From contig JAHCLO010000002.1 in NCBI GenBank assembly GCA_026125285.1, positions 337,115 to 401,114 of the forward strand: a stretch of DNA of 64,000 nucleotides. Reading direction: 5' to 3'. Each line of letters opens with the position of its first letter. The first letter of the stretch is position 1. Made by a program: the position numbers and the translations under genes. The stretch comes from Verrucomicrobiia bacterium. Its GTDB lineage: Bacteria; Verrucomicrobiota; Verrucomicrobiia; Limisphaerales; JADLHS01. Below are positions 7,872 to 16,927 of the stretch, in pieces. The notes beneath the pieces were generated by a model, which did no database searches, was not told the origin of the DNA, and saw only the letters and a program-made list of their open reading frames with translations.

Positions 7872-8330
7872 TTGGTCGGTTTTGAAAATGTATTTCGGGT
7901 CGTATTCCACGCCGAACTTTTCCAGCAACGCTACATATTCGTCGCGCAACGATTTCTTCGCGTGATGCTCCTGCTGGTTCTGGATGTATTGAATCACCGT
8001 GTCGAGTTGCGAGCGCGCGTGTGAGAACGCGCCAAATCCTTCCTGCCATGAAAATCGGCCCATCACCCAGCGCTTCTCGTTAATGAATTTGGACGAACCC
8101 GCCTTCACGTCGCGCACCAAATCGGACAGCGCTGCGTCCGGCCGCAGACCGATGAGCATGTGCAGATGGTCGGGCATGTTGTTTATCGCGATCAATTTGT
8201 GTTTCTGCGCGGTGACGATGCCGGTGATGTATTTCTGTAATTCGTCGTTGTGTTCCGACGCGATGAGGCATTGGCGACCTTCAACGGCAAACACAACGTG
8301 CATGTAAATTTGCGTGTAGGTGTTTGCCAT
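7863..8330 (-). CDS. REP-associated tyrosine transposase (RAYT, Y1 transposase family)
   Basis: This 155-residue protein belongs to the IS200/TnpA-like Y1 transposases. It starts TYTQIYMHVVFAVEGR and has the metal-binding HUH-type motif in NMPDHLHMLIG (His-Leu-His, about residues 55-57). The nucleophile is likely Tyr at about residue 114 in IQYIQNQQEHH. RAYTs cut single-stranded REP hairpins next to a GTAG-type tetranucleotide and are thought to spread them. Palindromes with CTACGG/CCGTAG cores lie on both sides, which fits that role. The gene and its palindromes are bracketed by a 51-bp duplication of the moxR 3' end. Confidence 0.9.
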   Translation of the reverse strand: MANTYTQIYMHVVFAVEGRQCLIASEHNDELQKYITGIVTAQKHKLIAINNMPDHLHMLIGLRPDAALSDLVRDVKAGSSKFINEKRWVMGRFSWQEGFGAFSHARSQLDTVIQYIQNQQEHHAKKSLRDEYVALLEKFGVEYDPKYIFKTDQAP

Positions 8331-8350
8331 ATGGCTTCTTGCGATATGCC

Positions 8351-8414
8351 GCTCCTACGGAGCTAAAATCATTTCTCGTTTCGCGATTCTACAAAGATGT
8401 CGGCCCTACGGGCC
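8351..8414. repeat. REP palindromes associated with the RAYT gene, upstream group
   Basis: Two palindromes, GCTCC-tac-GGAGC at 8351-8363 and GGCCC-tac-GGGCC at 8402-8414, lie between the RAYT start codon and the moxR stop. The second is preceded by TTCTACAAAGATGTC, the same lead-in as copies downstream of the transposase. Confidence 0.75.
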
Positions 8415-8433
8415 TTTGGTTCCTCGTTCGTCT

Positions 8434-9423
8434 TCACGGCACGGGCAGTTCGTCAAAGATTTTCTGGATGACCGTTTCGCTGGTTTTTTCCTCGGCCTCG
8501 GCTTCGTAGGTGATGGCCACGCGGTGGCGCAACACGTCCATGCCGATGCTCTTCACGTCCTGCGGCGTCACGTAGCCGCGGCCTTTGAGAAACGCGTAGG
8601 CTTTCGCCGCCAGCGTCAGGCAAATGGTCGCGCGCGGAGAGGCGCCAAGCTGGATGAAGTCTTTCACCTCGATCTTGTAGGTCTCCGGCTCGCGCGTGGC
8701 GCAGACGAGGTCCACGATGTATTCCTTCACTTTGTCGTCAATATAGATGTCGTTGATCACCTCGCGGGCTTTGAGAATGTCCTTGGGATCCACCACGGCA
8801 CGGGCAGCGGGGGTGCCGGTGGTTCGCGCCATCAGGTCCAGAATCTGCCGCTCTTCGCCGCGCGACGGATAGCCGATCCTGAGCTTGAGCATGAAGCGGT
8901 CAACCTGCGCTTCGGGTAGTGGATACGTGCCCTCCTGTTCGATGGGATTCTGCGTAGCCAGCACCAGAAAGGGTTCGTCGAGTTTGTAGGTCTGGTCGCC
9001 GATGGTGACCTGTTTTTCCTGCATGGCTTCGAGCAACGCGCTTTGCACCTTGGCGGGCGCGCGGTTGATTTCATCGGCCAGGATCAGATTGGCAAAGATC
9101 GGTCCTTTGCGGGTGCTGAAGCCGCCCGATTGCGGATTGTAGATCTGCGTGCCGATGACGTCGGCGGGCAGCATGTCCGGCGTGAATTGCAGCCGCGAGA
9201 ATTTGGCGTGAATGCAATTGGCCAGCGATTTGACGGAGAGTGTTTTGGCCAAGCCGGGCACGCCTTCGAGCAGGACATGGCCGTTGGCAAGCAGTCCGAT
9301 GACCAGCCGTTCAACCAGGTATTGCTGGCCGACGACGACTTTTCCGAGTTCACTGAACAATGGGTGCGTGAACGCGCCGGCTTCCTTGACGGCCGCGTTG
9401 ATGGCGGAGATTTCTGAGTTCAT
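8434..9423 (-). CDS. MoxR family AAA+ ATPase
   Basis: This 329-residue protein has the MoxR AAA+ core: Walker A GVPGLAKT, Walker B LILADEINRA, the segment ATQNPIEQEGTYPLPEAQ, and arginine-finger region DRFMLKL. MoxR ATPases act as chaperone-like activators of VWA-domain proteins. The ATG at 9423 (MNSEISAI) is preferred over an in-frame upstream start because residues upstream look like a leader and the family begins near here. The cluster partner genes DUF58, DUF4381-like, batA and batB-C lie downstream on the same strand but are separated by about 2.6 kb of inserted material. A separate promoter for those genes may therefore be needed. Confidence 0.95.
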   Translation of the reverse strand: MNSEISAINAAVKEAGAFTHPLFSELGKVVVGQQYLVERLVIGLLANGHVLLEGVPGLAKTLSVKSLANCIHAKFSRLQFTPDMLPADVIGTQIYNPQSGGFSTRKGPIFANLILADEINRAPAKVQSALLEAMQEKQVTIGDQTYKLDEPFLVLATQNPIEQEGTYPLPEAQVDRFMLKLRIGYPSRGEERQILDLMARTTGTPAARAVVDPKDILKAREVINDIYIDDKVKEYIVDLVCATREPETYKIEVKDFIQLGASPRATICLTLAAKAYAFLKGRGYVTPQDVKSIGMDVLRHRVAITYEAEAEEKTSETVIQKIFDELPVP

Positions 9424-9546
9424 TTTTGCTGATTTTACAGACGGATGGACAGCGAAGCCAGCCTGCGTGTTCAAGAGAAATGCAAATCCAGACGAGCAGA
9501 CCGGCCACCTCACCAAAAAACGAAGTGGACGTCGCCGCCGGCGTCA

Positions 9547-10470
9547 TCAGAGTCGGCCGCGTGCGTCCGCAATGTCGCGGGCGATCTGAGATTTCAGGGC
9601 GTCAAGGTTTGCGAAACGCTGTTCGTCGCGCAGTTTCTCGACAAAGGCAACTTCGAGTTCCTGACCGTAAAGATCCCCGGCAAAATCCAGCAGGTGAACT
9701 TCCACCCGCGGCTGAACGGATGAATTGGCCAACGTGGGACGATGGCCGATGTTCAGCACGGCCCGATGCCGCTGGCCGCCGACACTGGCATGAGCAGCAT
9801 AGACGCCGGTTGGGGGCAACGCTAGTCCGCTGACGTCGAGATTGGCGGTGGGAAAGCCAAGTTTCTGTCCGAGTTGGTCCCCACGAACGACGTGGCCGGC
9901 GAGCGAATAGGTGCGGCCAAGCATCTGGCTGGCGACGTCCAATTCGCCGGCCCGAATGGCTTCGCGAATGCGCGTGCTGCTGATGGTTTGCGCATCGAGT
10001 GCCACCGCCGCCAGCCCATGCACCGTGAACTGCAGTTCGGCACCCAGTTGCCGGAGCAGGGCGACGTTGCCGCTGCGCCGGTGGCCAAACGTGAAGTCCG
10101 CGCCGACGCAGACGCTGTGGATCCGACCCAGGTCGCGCGCAAGCTGCCGGATGAAGGTTTCGCCGGTTTGCTCGCTGAAGGCGCGGTCGAAATGGACCAG
10201 TAGCAGCGCGTCGCTGCCCAGGGATTCAATCGCGCGAATTTTCTGGGGCACTGAATAGATGAGCGGCGGCACGCGATCCGGGGCGACCACAGCGTTTGGA
10301 TGCTGATCAAACGTCAGCACCAGGGCGAGGGCGCCGTGCTGGCGCGCGTCGGCGATGGTCTGACGGATGATCTGTTGATGACCGAGATGAACGCCATCAA
10401 AGACGCCAATGGCCAGACAGGACTTGCGGGAACAGGAGGCGAGTTCTTTGGTGGAGCGGATCAGTTGCAT
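9547..10470 (-). CDS. ribF: Bifunctional riboflavin kinase / FAD synthetase
   Basis: This 307-residue protein makes FMN from riboflavin and then FAD. The N-terminal nucleotidylyltransferase has GVFDGVHLGH (about residues 22-31) and the SSTRIREAI motif near 165. The C-terminal flavokinase domain has GFPTANLD, GVYAA and NIGHRPT. Length and order are normal. It starts with ATG at 10470. It lies 84 bp downstream of truB on the same strand, so it may be part of the nusA-infB-rbfA-nrnA-truB-ribF transcript. This is a common bacterial gene order. Confidence 0.97.
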   Translation of the reverse strand: MQLIRSTKELASCSRKSCLAIGVFDGVHLGHQQIIRQTIADARQHGALALVLTFDQHPNAVVAPDRVPPLIYSVPQKIRAIESLGSDALLLVHFDRAFSEQTGETFIRQLARDLGRIHSVCVGADFTFGHRRSGNVALLRQLGAELQFTVHGLAAVALDAQTISSTRIREAIRAGELDVASQMLGRTYSLAGHVVRGDQLGQKLGFPTANLDVSGLALPPTGVYAAHASVGGQRHRAVLNIGHRPTLANSSVQPRVEVHLLDFAGDLYGQELEVAFVEKLRDEQRFANLDALKSQIARDIADARGRL

Positions 10471-10554
10471 TGCTGGCGTGGATCAAGCTGAAAAGTAAGA
10501 ACCGGATTGGCACATTCGCCCCACCTTCTCCTGATCGCACTCATAATCCTTGTC

Positions 10555-11271
10555 TCATTGCGTCCCGGCGAGTTTCAGAAACGGTACCACGCGCTGCTCA
10601 AGTTGCGCGGAAGTGAGTTTCAGCACCGCCTCCAAGGGCAGGGCATTGGCCACGTCGAACTTACCGGACACCGTACGCCGCAAGGTTGCCAAATGGGCGC
10701 CGCAACCAAGTTTCTCTCCCAGATCGTGCGCCAGACTGCGGACGTAAGTGCCCTTGGTGCAGGCAATGCTGAAGGCGGCCAGCGGTTCCTCATACGCGGT
10801 GAAGCGAAACGAATAAATGTGGATCAAGCGTGCCTCGCGCTCGACCTCCACGCCTTTGCGCGCCAATTTGTAAAGTGGAACGCCGCCTTTCTTGACGGCG
10901 GAAACCATCGGCGGTTTCTGCATCAGATCGCCAACAAACCCTGCCGACGCTTCGTTCAGTTCGGCCAATGTGAGCGGGGGTACGGGCAGGGACGCGGTGA
11001 GTTCCCCGTCAGCGTCGTAGCTATCCGTGGCTTCGCCAAATTTGATTGTGCCCTCGTACACTTTGTCGTCGGACATAAGTTTCTCCGAGAGCTTCGTACC
11101 GCGGCCCAGCACGATGATCAGCAGACCGGTGGCGTTCGGATCGAGGGTCCCGCAGTGGCCGACCTTCTTGATGCCGAACTGGCGGCGGATGGCGTCCACC
11201 ACATCGTGAGACGTAAGACCAGCGGGCTTGTCAATGAGGAGCGCCCCGTCGAGCGCGGTGAATTCTTGCAT
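10555..11271 (-). CDS. truB: tRNA pseudouridine(55) synthase
   Basis: This 238-residue protein starts with ATG at 11271 (MQEFTALDG). The motif IDKPAGLTSHDVV and the catalytic loop GHCGTLDPNATGLL, with its nucleophilic Asp, identify TruB, which makes pseudouridine 55 in the T-loop of tRNA. Further family motifs are QKPPMVSAVK and CTKGTYVRSLAHDLG. The protein is shorter than the E. coli enzyme and ends soon after the catalytic domain, so the C-terminal PUA region is reduced or absent. It begins 7 bp after the nrnA stop. Confidence 0.96.
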   Translation of the reverse strand: MQEFTALDGALLIDKPAGLTSHDVVDAIRRQFGIKKVGHCGTLDPNATGLLIIVLGRGTKLSEKLMSDDKVYEGTIKFGEATDSYDADGELTASLPVPPLTLAELNEASAGFVGDLMQKPPMVSAVKKGGVPLYKLARKGVEVEREARLIHIYSFRFTAYEEPLAAFSIACTKGTYVRSLAHDLGEKLGCGAHLATLRRTVSGKFDVANALPLEAVLKLTSAQLEQRVVPFLKLAGTQ

Positions 11272-11278
11272 GGCAAAC

Positions 11279-12262
11279 TTACTGCGCGGCGTTGATGGCT
11301 TTGCGGATGGCGGCCACGACCCGCCGCTGGACTGAGAGCGGGCGGCCAGCGATGCGTGCGCCCGCGGCGGCGAAGTGGCCTCCCCCGCCGAACTGGGCGC
11401 AAATGTCACTGACATTCACCTTGTCGCTTTTCGAACGAAGACTCACGCGCGTGACCTCCGGTTCGATCTCCTCGAAGACACAGGCGACGACGACAGGCTC
11501 AACGGCGCGAATGTGGTCAATCAGGCCCTCGGTGTCGTTGCTCTCCGCGCCCGTGCGCGCGAGATCGGCTTGCTTCAGCCAGAAGTAAGCGATGCGATCA
11601 TTGTGAGTGAGTTTGAACTTGCTATAAACGTGCTGGAGCAGGCGAGCGCGTGACAACGGATAACTCTGATAAACCTCGTTCGTGATTTTGGCGAGGTTGG
11701 CCCCGCGGGTAACCAGTTCCGCGCCGACGTGAAACGTGCCGGGACGGGTGGTTGCATACTGAAAAGACCCGGTATCGGTGGAAACGGCGGTGAACAGGCA
11801 ATCGGCAATCTGCTTCGTGATGGGCCAGCGGGCGATCTTCAACAGCCGGAAAATGAGTTCGCCGGTGGATGGTTCACGGGCGGACACCCAGTTCAGATCC
11901 CCGTAACGGGTGTTGCTGGCGTGATGGTCAATGTTGATGAGCAGTTTGCGTTGCGCGGCACACTCGCCGGCCTTGCCCAGGCGCTCGAGGCTCGCGCAAT
12001 CGGTCGCAATGACGAGATCGAACTGCGCACCAGTACGGGGTTTCTCGAAATGCCGGTTCGGATCCAAGAAGCGGTATTTCTGCGGCAACGGGTCCTCGTT
12101 CCAACAAACCGCCTGCTTGCCTTCCGCCTGCAAAGCGAGCGTCAGGCCAAGCTGGGAACCGATGCAATCGCCATCGGGACGGATGTGGCCGACTACGCAG
12201 ATCGTCTGGCTTTCCCGGATGACTTCCAGAATGCGGCCCACGATTTTGGGATAGGATTTCAT
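11279..12262 (-). CDS. nrnA: DHH-family phosphoesterase, oligoribonuclease NrnA
   Basis: This 327-residue protein has the DHH-domain metal motifs GHIRPDGDCIGSQ (about residues 25-37), IDHHASN and ATDCAS, and a C-terminal DHHA1 domain with GGGGHFAAAG. This is the layout of NrnA, which degrades nanoRNA and also dephosphorylates pAp. An ATG lies at 12262; a TTG one codon earlier is less likely. The gene lies between rbfA and truB, the usual place for nrnA in many phyla, 7 bp upstream of truB. Confidence 0.93.
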   Translation of the reverse strand: MKSYPKIVGRILEVIRESQTICVVGHIRPDGDCIGSQLGLTLALQAEGKQAVCWNEDPLPQKYRFLDPNRHFEKPRTGAQFDLVIATDCASLERLGKAGECAAQRKLLINIDHHASNTRYGDLNWVSAREPSTGELIFRLLKIARWPITKQIADCLFTAVSTDTGSFQYATTRPGTFHVGAELVTRGANLAKITNEVYQSYPLSRARLLQHVYSKFKLTHNDRIAYFWLKQADLARTGAESNDTEGLIDHIRAVEPVVVACVFEEIEPEVTRVSLRSKSDKVNVSDICAQFGGGGHFAAAGARIAGRPLSVQRRVVAAIRKAINAAQ

Positions 12263-12318
12263 CAAGTGTTGGGCGGCAATCCCGAAGCGCGTTGAAGCGA
12301 CCGGAGATTCCCGCGGGA

Positions 12319-12690
12319 CTATTCGGTCTCGTCCGGTTGTGTCGGGTTGGCTTTTTCGAGGTCCTCGATGATGGCAAGGACGCGATTGCCACGCACGACC
12401 GAGTCGTCCATGACAAACCGGAGTTTGGGGAAATACTTCAGCACGACGGCGCGGGCGACGAGACTTTGCACGCGCCCGCGGTGCTCCAACACTTGCGCAA
12501 AGCCGCGTTTTTGTTGGTCGGGATTTCCAAGAATGCTCAGGAATACCGTGGCCGACTTCAAGTCACCGGCCACGACCACGTCGTTGACCGACACAAGGCC
12601 GACTTCGTTGACGGGAAACTCGCGGCGAAGGGTTTCGCCAATTTCACGCTTCAGCAGTTCGCGCACGCGTTGAAGTCTGAGAGAAGGCAT
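12319..12690 (-). CDS. rbfA: 30S ribosome-binding factor RbfA
   Basis: This 123-residue protein starts with ATG at 12690 (MPSLRLQRVRELLKREIG). The sequence has the KH-like fold of RbfA, with LVSVNDVVVAGDLKSATVFLS in the middle and FPKLRFVMDDSVVRGNRV near the end. RbfA binds the 30S subunit and helps mature 16S rRNA under cold conditions. It lies 106 bp downstream of infB and 56 bp upstream of the nrnA start, in the conserved order infB-rbfA-nrnA-truB. Confidence 0.94.
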   Translation of the reverse strand: MPSLRLQRVRELLKREIGETLRREFPVNEVGLVSVNDVVVAGDLKSATVFLSILGNPDQQKRGFAQVLEHRGRVQSLVARAVVLKYFPKLRFVMDDSVVRGNRVLAIIEDLEKANPTQPDETE

Positions 12691-12796
12691 GGATCGTGGA
12701 ACTAAGAGGTCGAAACCGTCGGCCGGGCGACGGATGGCCGCCGCCCGGAGGGTAGCTTGAACTGAACGCACGGACGCATGGCAACAGAGGAACAAC

Positions 12797-15316
12797 TCAA
12801 AGTTTGGCCGCGACTTTCTCGATGGTGTAACATTCCACAGCGTCACCCACCTGGATGTCGCTGAAGCCTTCGATGCGGATGCCGCACTCCATGCCGGCGC
12901 GCACCTCGTTGACTTCGTCCTGAAAACGCCGCAGCGATTGTGTCACCCCCTCGTAGATGATTTCCCGGCGGCGGCGCACCCGCACCTTGCCCTTGACGAT
13001 GCGCCCGGAGGTGACCATCGAACCCGCGACCGGGGTGCCTTTGGACAACTCGAAGACCTGGCGCACTTCAGCAACGCCGGTGATGACTTCCCTGGTATCA
13101 GGATCCAAGAGGCCCGCCATGGCTTCCTTCACCTGGTCAATCAATTCGTAAATGATGGCGTAGAGTTTGATCTGCACGCCTTCGTGCTTCGCGCGGTCCG
13201 CCACGCCGCTATCTACCCGCGTGTGGAATCCGAGAATGACGGCATCAGAGGCCGCAGCCAGGGCCACGTCGGATTCGGTGATGGTACCAACCGCGTGATG
13301 GATGATTTCGAGCGTGACCTTGTCGGACTCAATTTTTCGCAGCGCCTCGACGATGGCTTCCACCGAACCTTGCGTGTCCGCCTTGACCACAATCTTGAGG
13401 ACTTTGCTTTGCTGGGAATCGAGGGTGGCAAAGAGATTCTCGAGTGTGACCTTGGATCGAGCCTCGAGGGTTTGGGCTTTGAATTCTTGGGCGCGTTTCT
13501 CGGCGAGTTCCCGCGCGTTACGCTCATTTTCAACCACGCTGAATTCGATGCCGGCTTCCGGCACACCATTGAGCCCCAGAACTTTTACCGCCACGGATGG
13601 CGCGGCTTCCTTAAGGCGCTTGCCTTCCTCGTTAATCAGTGCGCGGGCTTTGCCGTAAAACTGCCCGCAAATGATGACATCACTCACGCGCAACGTCCCT
13701 TTGCGCACCAGCACGGTGGCCATCGGTCCGCCGGGTTCCAAGCCGGACTCAATGACGTTGCCTTTGGCGCAGCGGTTGGGATTGGCCTTCAATTCCAGCA
13801 GGTCGGCCTGAAGCAAAATCATTTCGATGAGTTTGTCCACGCCCTGCTTGGTCAGGGCCGATACATCGGCGAAAATCGTGTCGCCGCCCCAATCGTCCGG
13901 CACCAGGCCCTTGTCCTGCAGTTGCTGTCGGACGCGCATGGAGTTGGCGTTGGGATGGTCAATCTTGTTGACCGCGACAATGATGGGCACTTTGGCCGCC
14001 TTGGCGTGGCTTAACGCTTCAAGGGTTTGCGGCATGACACCGTCATTGGCCGCCACGACCAGAACCACAATGTCCGTGACGTTTGCGCCCCGGGCGCGCA
14101 TGGCGCTGAACGCGGCGTGACCTGGGGTATCGAGGAAAGTAATTTGGGCCAGTTCCTTTTTGCGTTCCGGATGCGGGAAGGAAATGGTGTAGGCGCCAAT
14201 ATGCTGGGTGATGCCGCCGGCTTCGCCCGCCACGACATTGGACTTGCGAATGCCGTCGAGCAGAGTGGTCTTCCCGTGGTCCACGTGTCCCATGATAGTG
14301 ACGACCGGTGGCCGGGGTTTGAGCGTCTCCGGTTTATCCTCTTCCTCTTGGACGGCAACCGGCTTGGGGGCGTGGACAATGCCCGCGCCGCGCTCGCGCT
14401 TTTCAACCTCGAAGCGAAAACCGTATTTGGCGCAAACCTGCTGGGCGATTTTTTCGTCAATGGCCTGATTGACGGTGGCGAACACACCCAACTCCATCAA
14501 ATCGGCAATGACCTTGAAGGGCTTTTGCTTGAGTTGATCGGCCAGTTCCCGCACCACAATGGGCGGTTTGATGGTGATCAACTGGGCGTCCGCCGGCAGC
14601 AGCACCCTGGCAGGCGCTTTCGGGCTTTCTGCCGTCCGACCATCGCCGGTGACTTTTTGCGGGGTGGGAGTTCTGGCACCGTGACTTCCCGGAGGCATCG
14701 CTCCTCCACGTCCGCCCCGAGAATCTCCTCGCCGCCCAAATTCGGTCCGGCCTTGGTCGGTTGGCCGGGCGGGTGGTTTCGCGCTGGCGGGTCTTTCGGA
14801 GGACCGGGGCGCAGGTTTCTGTGGCAGTTGTATGAACCCAACCTTGTCGCCGATCTTCGGTTTCGGTGGTGGCGGTGGGGGAAGCGGAGGCGGTGGTGGG
14901 GGCGGCGGGGTTGGCGCCACCTCGATTGGAGGTTCGGCCATTGGGGCCTCTGCCGCGGTCACCGGTGCGGTAGTGACCTCGGCCGGCGGCGGCTCAACTT
15001 CGACCACGGGCTCAATCGTGGCTGGCATCTCCGAGGTGACAGGCAATTCTGGCGGCGGAGGTTCAACGGCCGCCTTTACGACAACGATCGGCTCTTCAGG
15101 TGGAGGCGGCGGTGTGGGCGGGGGCGGCGGGGCGGCGGGGGCGGCGGATTCGGGATGTTCCTTGCGAAGCTGTTCTTCCAGGTATTCGGCGGTGATCTTA
15201 TCGAGCGAACTGGAGGCGACGCGGGCGGCGGCAATGCCGAGTTCCTTGGCCCTGGCCAGAACCAACTTGTTCTCCAGACCCAGCTTCTTTGAAATGTCGT
15301 AAATACGAACCGGCAT
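12797..15316 (-). CDS. infB: Translation initiation factor IF-2
   Basis: This 839-residue protein delivers initiator tRNA to the 30S subunit. It starts with ATG at 15316, giving [15 protein letters not shown], the conserved IF2 N-terminal motif. A long proline- and acidic-rich linker with poly-proline runs spans about residues 60-190. The G domain carries [19 protein letters not shown] and NKIDHP. Domains II to IV follow, with [13 protein letters not shown] and a normal C-terminus. The proline-rich linker produces long G-rich runs on the plus strand that should not be read as genes. It lies between nusA and rbfA. Confidence 0.97.
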   Translation of the reverse strand: MPVRIYDISKKLGLENKLVLARAKELGIAAARVASSSLDKITAEYLEEQLRKEHPESAAPAAPPPPPTPPPPPEEPIVVVKAAVEPPPPELPVTSEMPATIEPVVEVEPPPAEVTTAPVTAAEAPMAEPPIEVAPTPPPPPPPPLPPPPPPKPKIGDKVGFIQLPQKPAPRSSERPASAKPPARPTDQGRTEFGRRGDSRGGRGGAMPPGSHGARTPTPQKVTGDGRTAESPKAPARVLLPADAQLITIKPPIVVRELADQLKQKPFKVIADLMELGVFATVNQAIDEKIAQQVCAKYGFRFEVEKRERGAGIVHAPKPVAVQEEEDKPETLKPRPPVVTIMGHVDHGKTTLLDGIRKSNVVAGEAGGITQHIGAYTISFPHPERKKELAQITFLDTPGHAAFSAMRARGANVTDIVVLVVAANDGVMPQTLEALSHAKAAKVPIIVAVNKIDHPNANSMRVRQQLQDKGLVPDDWGGDTIFADVSALTKQGVDKLIEMILLQADLLELKANPNRCAKGNVIESGLEPGGPMATVLVRKGTLRVSDVIICGQFYGKARALINEEGKRLKEAAPSVAVKVLGLNGVPEAGIEFSVVENERNARELAEKRAQEFKAQTLEARSKVTLENLFATLDSQQSKVLKIVVKADTQGSVEAIVEALRKIESDKVTLEIIHHAVGTITESDVALAAASDAVILGFHTRVDSGVADRAKHEGVQIKLYAIIYELIDQVKEAMAGLLDPDTREVITGVAEVRQVFELSKGTPVAGSMVTSGRIVKGKVRVRRRREIIYEGVTQSLRRFQDEVNEVRAGMECGIRIEGFSDIQVGDAVECYTIEKVAAKL

Positions 15317-15408
15317 AAATCTCAATCCGACCCAACCCACTGTCCTGCGCGGCTTTCATAAACTAGAAGCCGCCGAAAAGAATGCAACGCACCGTTACCA
15401 TAAACCGA

Positions 15409-16689
15409 TCAGGCTGCGGCAGCGTCTCCGCCAAGTTGAATCTTCCTTCGTTCCGCCTCCGCCCGGGCGGCTTCCATGACCGCATCCGCCTGTTCCCCGA
15501 CTTGCGGTATGTCAGCCAGGTCGCTGGTGTCTGCTTGCAGCAAATCTTCCAACCGTGTCAAACCGGCATGCACCAACGCATCGGCATTCTCGCGCGAAAT
15601 ACCCGGAATGGCCGCCAGCGATTCCACCGCCTCAGCCACTTTTTCCTCAAAGCCTTTGGTGACCACCACCTCGGCCTCGATATCCACCTGCCAGCCCGTC
15701 AGTTTGGAGGTGAGGCGCGCGTTTTGACCGCGCTTCCCGATGGCGAGCGAGAGCTGATCCTCACTGACGATGATTTTGGCGCGTTTGCTGGCGTCGTCTA
15801 TCTCAAACATCTTGAGCTTCGCTGGCGAAAGCGCGTTGGTGATGAAATTCCGCACGTTGGGATCCCAACGAATGATGTCCACCTTCTCATTGTTCAATTC
15901 ACGAACGATGTTCTTCACCCGTTGACCTCGCAACCCCACGCAGGCACCGACTGGATCCACCTTTTCGTCCCGTGTCCAAACGGCCAACTTTGTGCGAAAA
16001 CCCGGCTCGCGGGCGATGCCTTTGATCTCGATGGTGCCATCGTTGATCTCCGAAACTTCCAACTGGAAGAGTTTCACGACGAAACGCGGATCCGCTCGGG
16101 AGAGAATGATTTCCGGCCCATGCGGGCCCTGCTCAACGGCTTTCACGTAGCAGCGGATTCTCTCGCCGACCTGGTATTCTTCCGTGGGCACGCGCTCCTT
16201 GTTGGGCAGCAGCGCCTCGTACTTACCAAGGTCCACAAGCACATCCGACCGGTCAAACCGCCGCACAGTGCCGCTGATGATGTCCCCGACACGGTCCTTG
16301 AACTCTGTAAAAATCAGCGCCTTTTCGGCACGCCGGATTTGTTGCATCAGCGCCTGCTTGGCATACTGGGAAGCGATGCGGCCGAATCCAGTTGGGGTGA
16401 CCTCCACCTCGATTTCATCACCGACTTGAGCGTCGGGCTTGACCCGGCGGCTGTCGAACACCGAAATCTGGTCGTGCTTCGAGATAACGCGGTCAGCGAC
16501 TACGAGTTTGGCAAACGCCCGAATGTCTCCACTCTTGGGGTCTATTTCGACCCGCAATTCCCGCGCGGGACCGACTGCCTTCTTGGCCGCTGAAAGCAGG
16601 GCCTCCTGTACAGCCGAAACGAGGACATCACGGCTGATGCCCTTCTCTCGTTCCCAAAACTCTAAGACTGCTAGAAAATCCGCGTTCAT
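15409..16689 (-). CDS. nusA: Transcription termination/antitermination factor NusA
   Basis: This 426-residue protein has the NusA N-terminal domain (FLAVLEFWEREKGI), an S1 domain around residues 130-200 (GDIISGTVRRFD), two KH domains (KVDPVGACVGLRGQRV, then QLSLAIGKRGQNARL), and a C-terminal helix-hairpin-helix tail with IPGISRENADALVHAG. It binds RNA polymerase and modulates pausing and termination. It is the first gene of the nusA-infB-rbfA-nrnA-truB-ribF set. rimP, often just upstream, is not present; an IS element lies there instead. The 5' leader holds a strong terminator-like hairpin about 30 nt before the start codon. Confidence 0.97.
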   Translation of the reverse strand: MNADFLAVLEFWEREKGISRDVLVSAVQEALLSAAKKAVGPARELRVEIDPKSGDIRAFAKLVVADRVISKHDQISVFDSRRVKPDAQVGDEIEVEVTPTGFGRIASQYAKQALMQQIRRAEKALIFTEFKDRVGDIISGTVRRFDRSDVLVDLGKYEALLPNKERVPTEEYQVGERIRCYVKAVEQGPHGPEIILSRADPRFVVKLFQLEVSEINDGTIEIKGIAREPGFRTKLAVWTRDEKVDPVGACVGLRGQRVKNIVRELNNEKVDIIRWDPNVRNFITNALSPAKLKMFEIDDASKRAKIIVSEDQLSLAIGKRGQNARLTSKLTGWQVDIEAEVVVTKGFEEKVAEAVESLAAIPGISRENADALVHAGLTRLEDLLQADTSDLADIPQVGEQADAVMEAARAEAERRKIQLGGDAAAA

Positions 16690-16719
16690 ACATCGTTACT
16701 TTGTGCCCACCAAGGGAAC

Positions 16720-16750
16720 AAAAAAGTCGGCAGATTGACTCTCCGACTTT
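16720..16750 (-). terminator. Intrinsic-terminator-like hairpin in the nusA leader
   Basis: On the minus strand, AAAGTCGG pairs with CCGACTTT, extended by AGA/TCT with one bulged base, around a small loop. Six T residues follow. It ends 31 nt before the nusA ATG. It could terminate an upstream transcript or act as an attenuator inside the nusA leader; NusA is known to autoregulate by leader termination in Bacillus subtilis. Confidence 0.65.
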
Positions 16751-16826
16751 CGCACGCCAGCCAAGGCCGGCAAACTTTACCGTTGTAGTAGGAAGATAAG
16801 AAACACCGAAGCGAGGCGTCAAGCCG

Positions 16827-16848
16827 AAAAAACCCCGCATTTCATGCG
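16827..16848 (-). terminator. Possible intrinsic terminator next to the IS insertion
   Basis: On the minus strand CGCAT-gaa-ATGCG is followed by GGG and six T residues. The stem is only 5-6 bp, so the call is tentative. Before the IS inserted, it would have stood just after the stop codon of the frame that now ends at 18587. Confidence 0.4.
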
Positions 16849-16849
16849 T
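16841..16849. repeat. Target site duplication of the IS, left copy
   Basis: TTCATGCGT directly precedes the left inverted repeat and recurs at 18576-18584 directly after the right one. Nine base pairs is the size expected for the ISKra4 subgroup. Confidence 0.95.
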
Positions 16850-16927
16850 GGGTGTGAGACAAAATTCTTCGAATGGAGTTTTTCGGCTGGCTTTTTGACG
16901 TGTGTATGCCTAGTGTGCTAGGCATAC

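Noticed and set aside
14027..15302. Two long plus-strand frames with poly-Gly runs opposite infB
   Set aside because: They are shadows of the proline-rich linker and G domain of IF-2.
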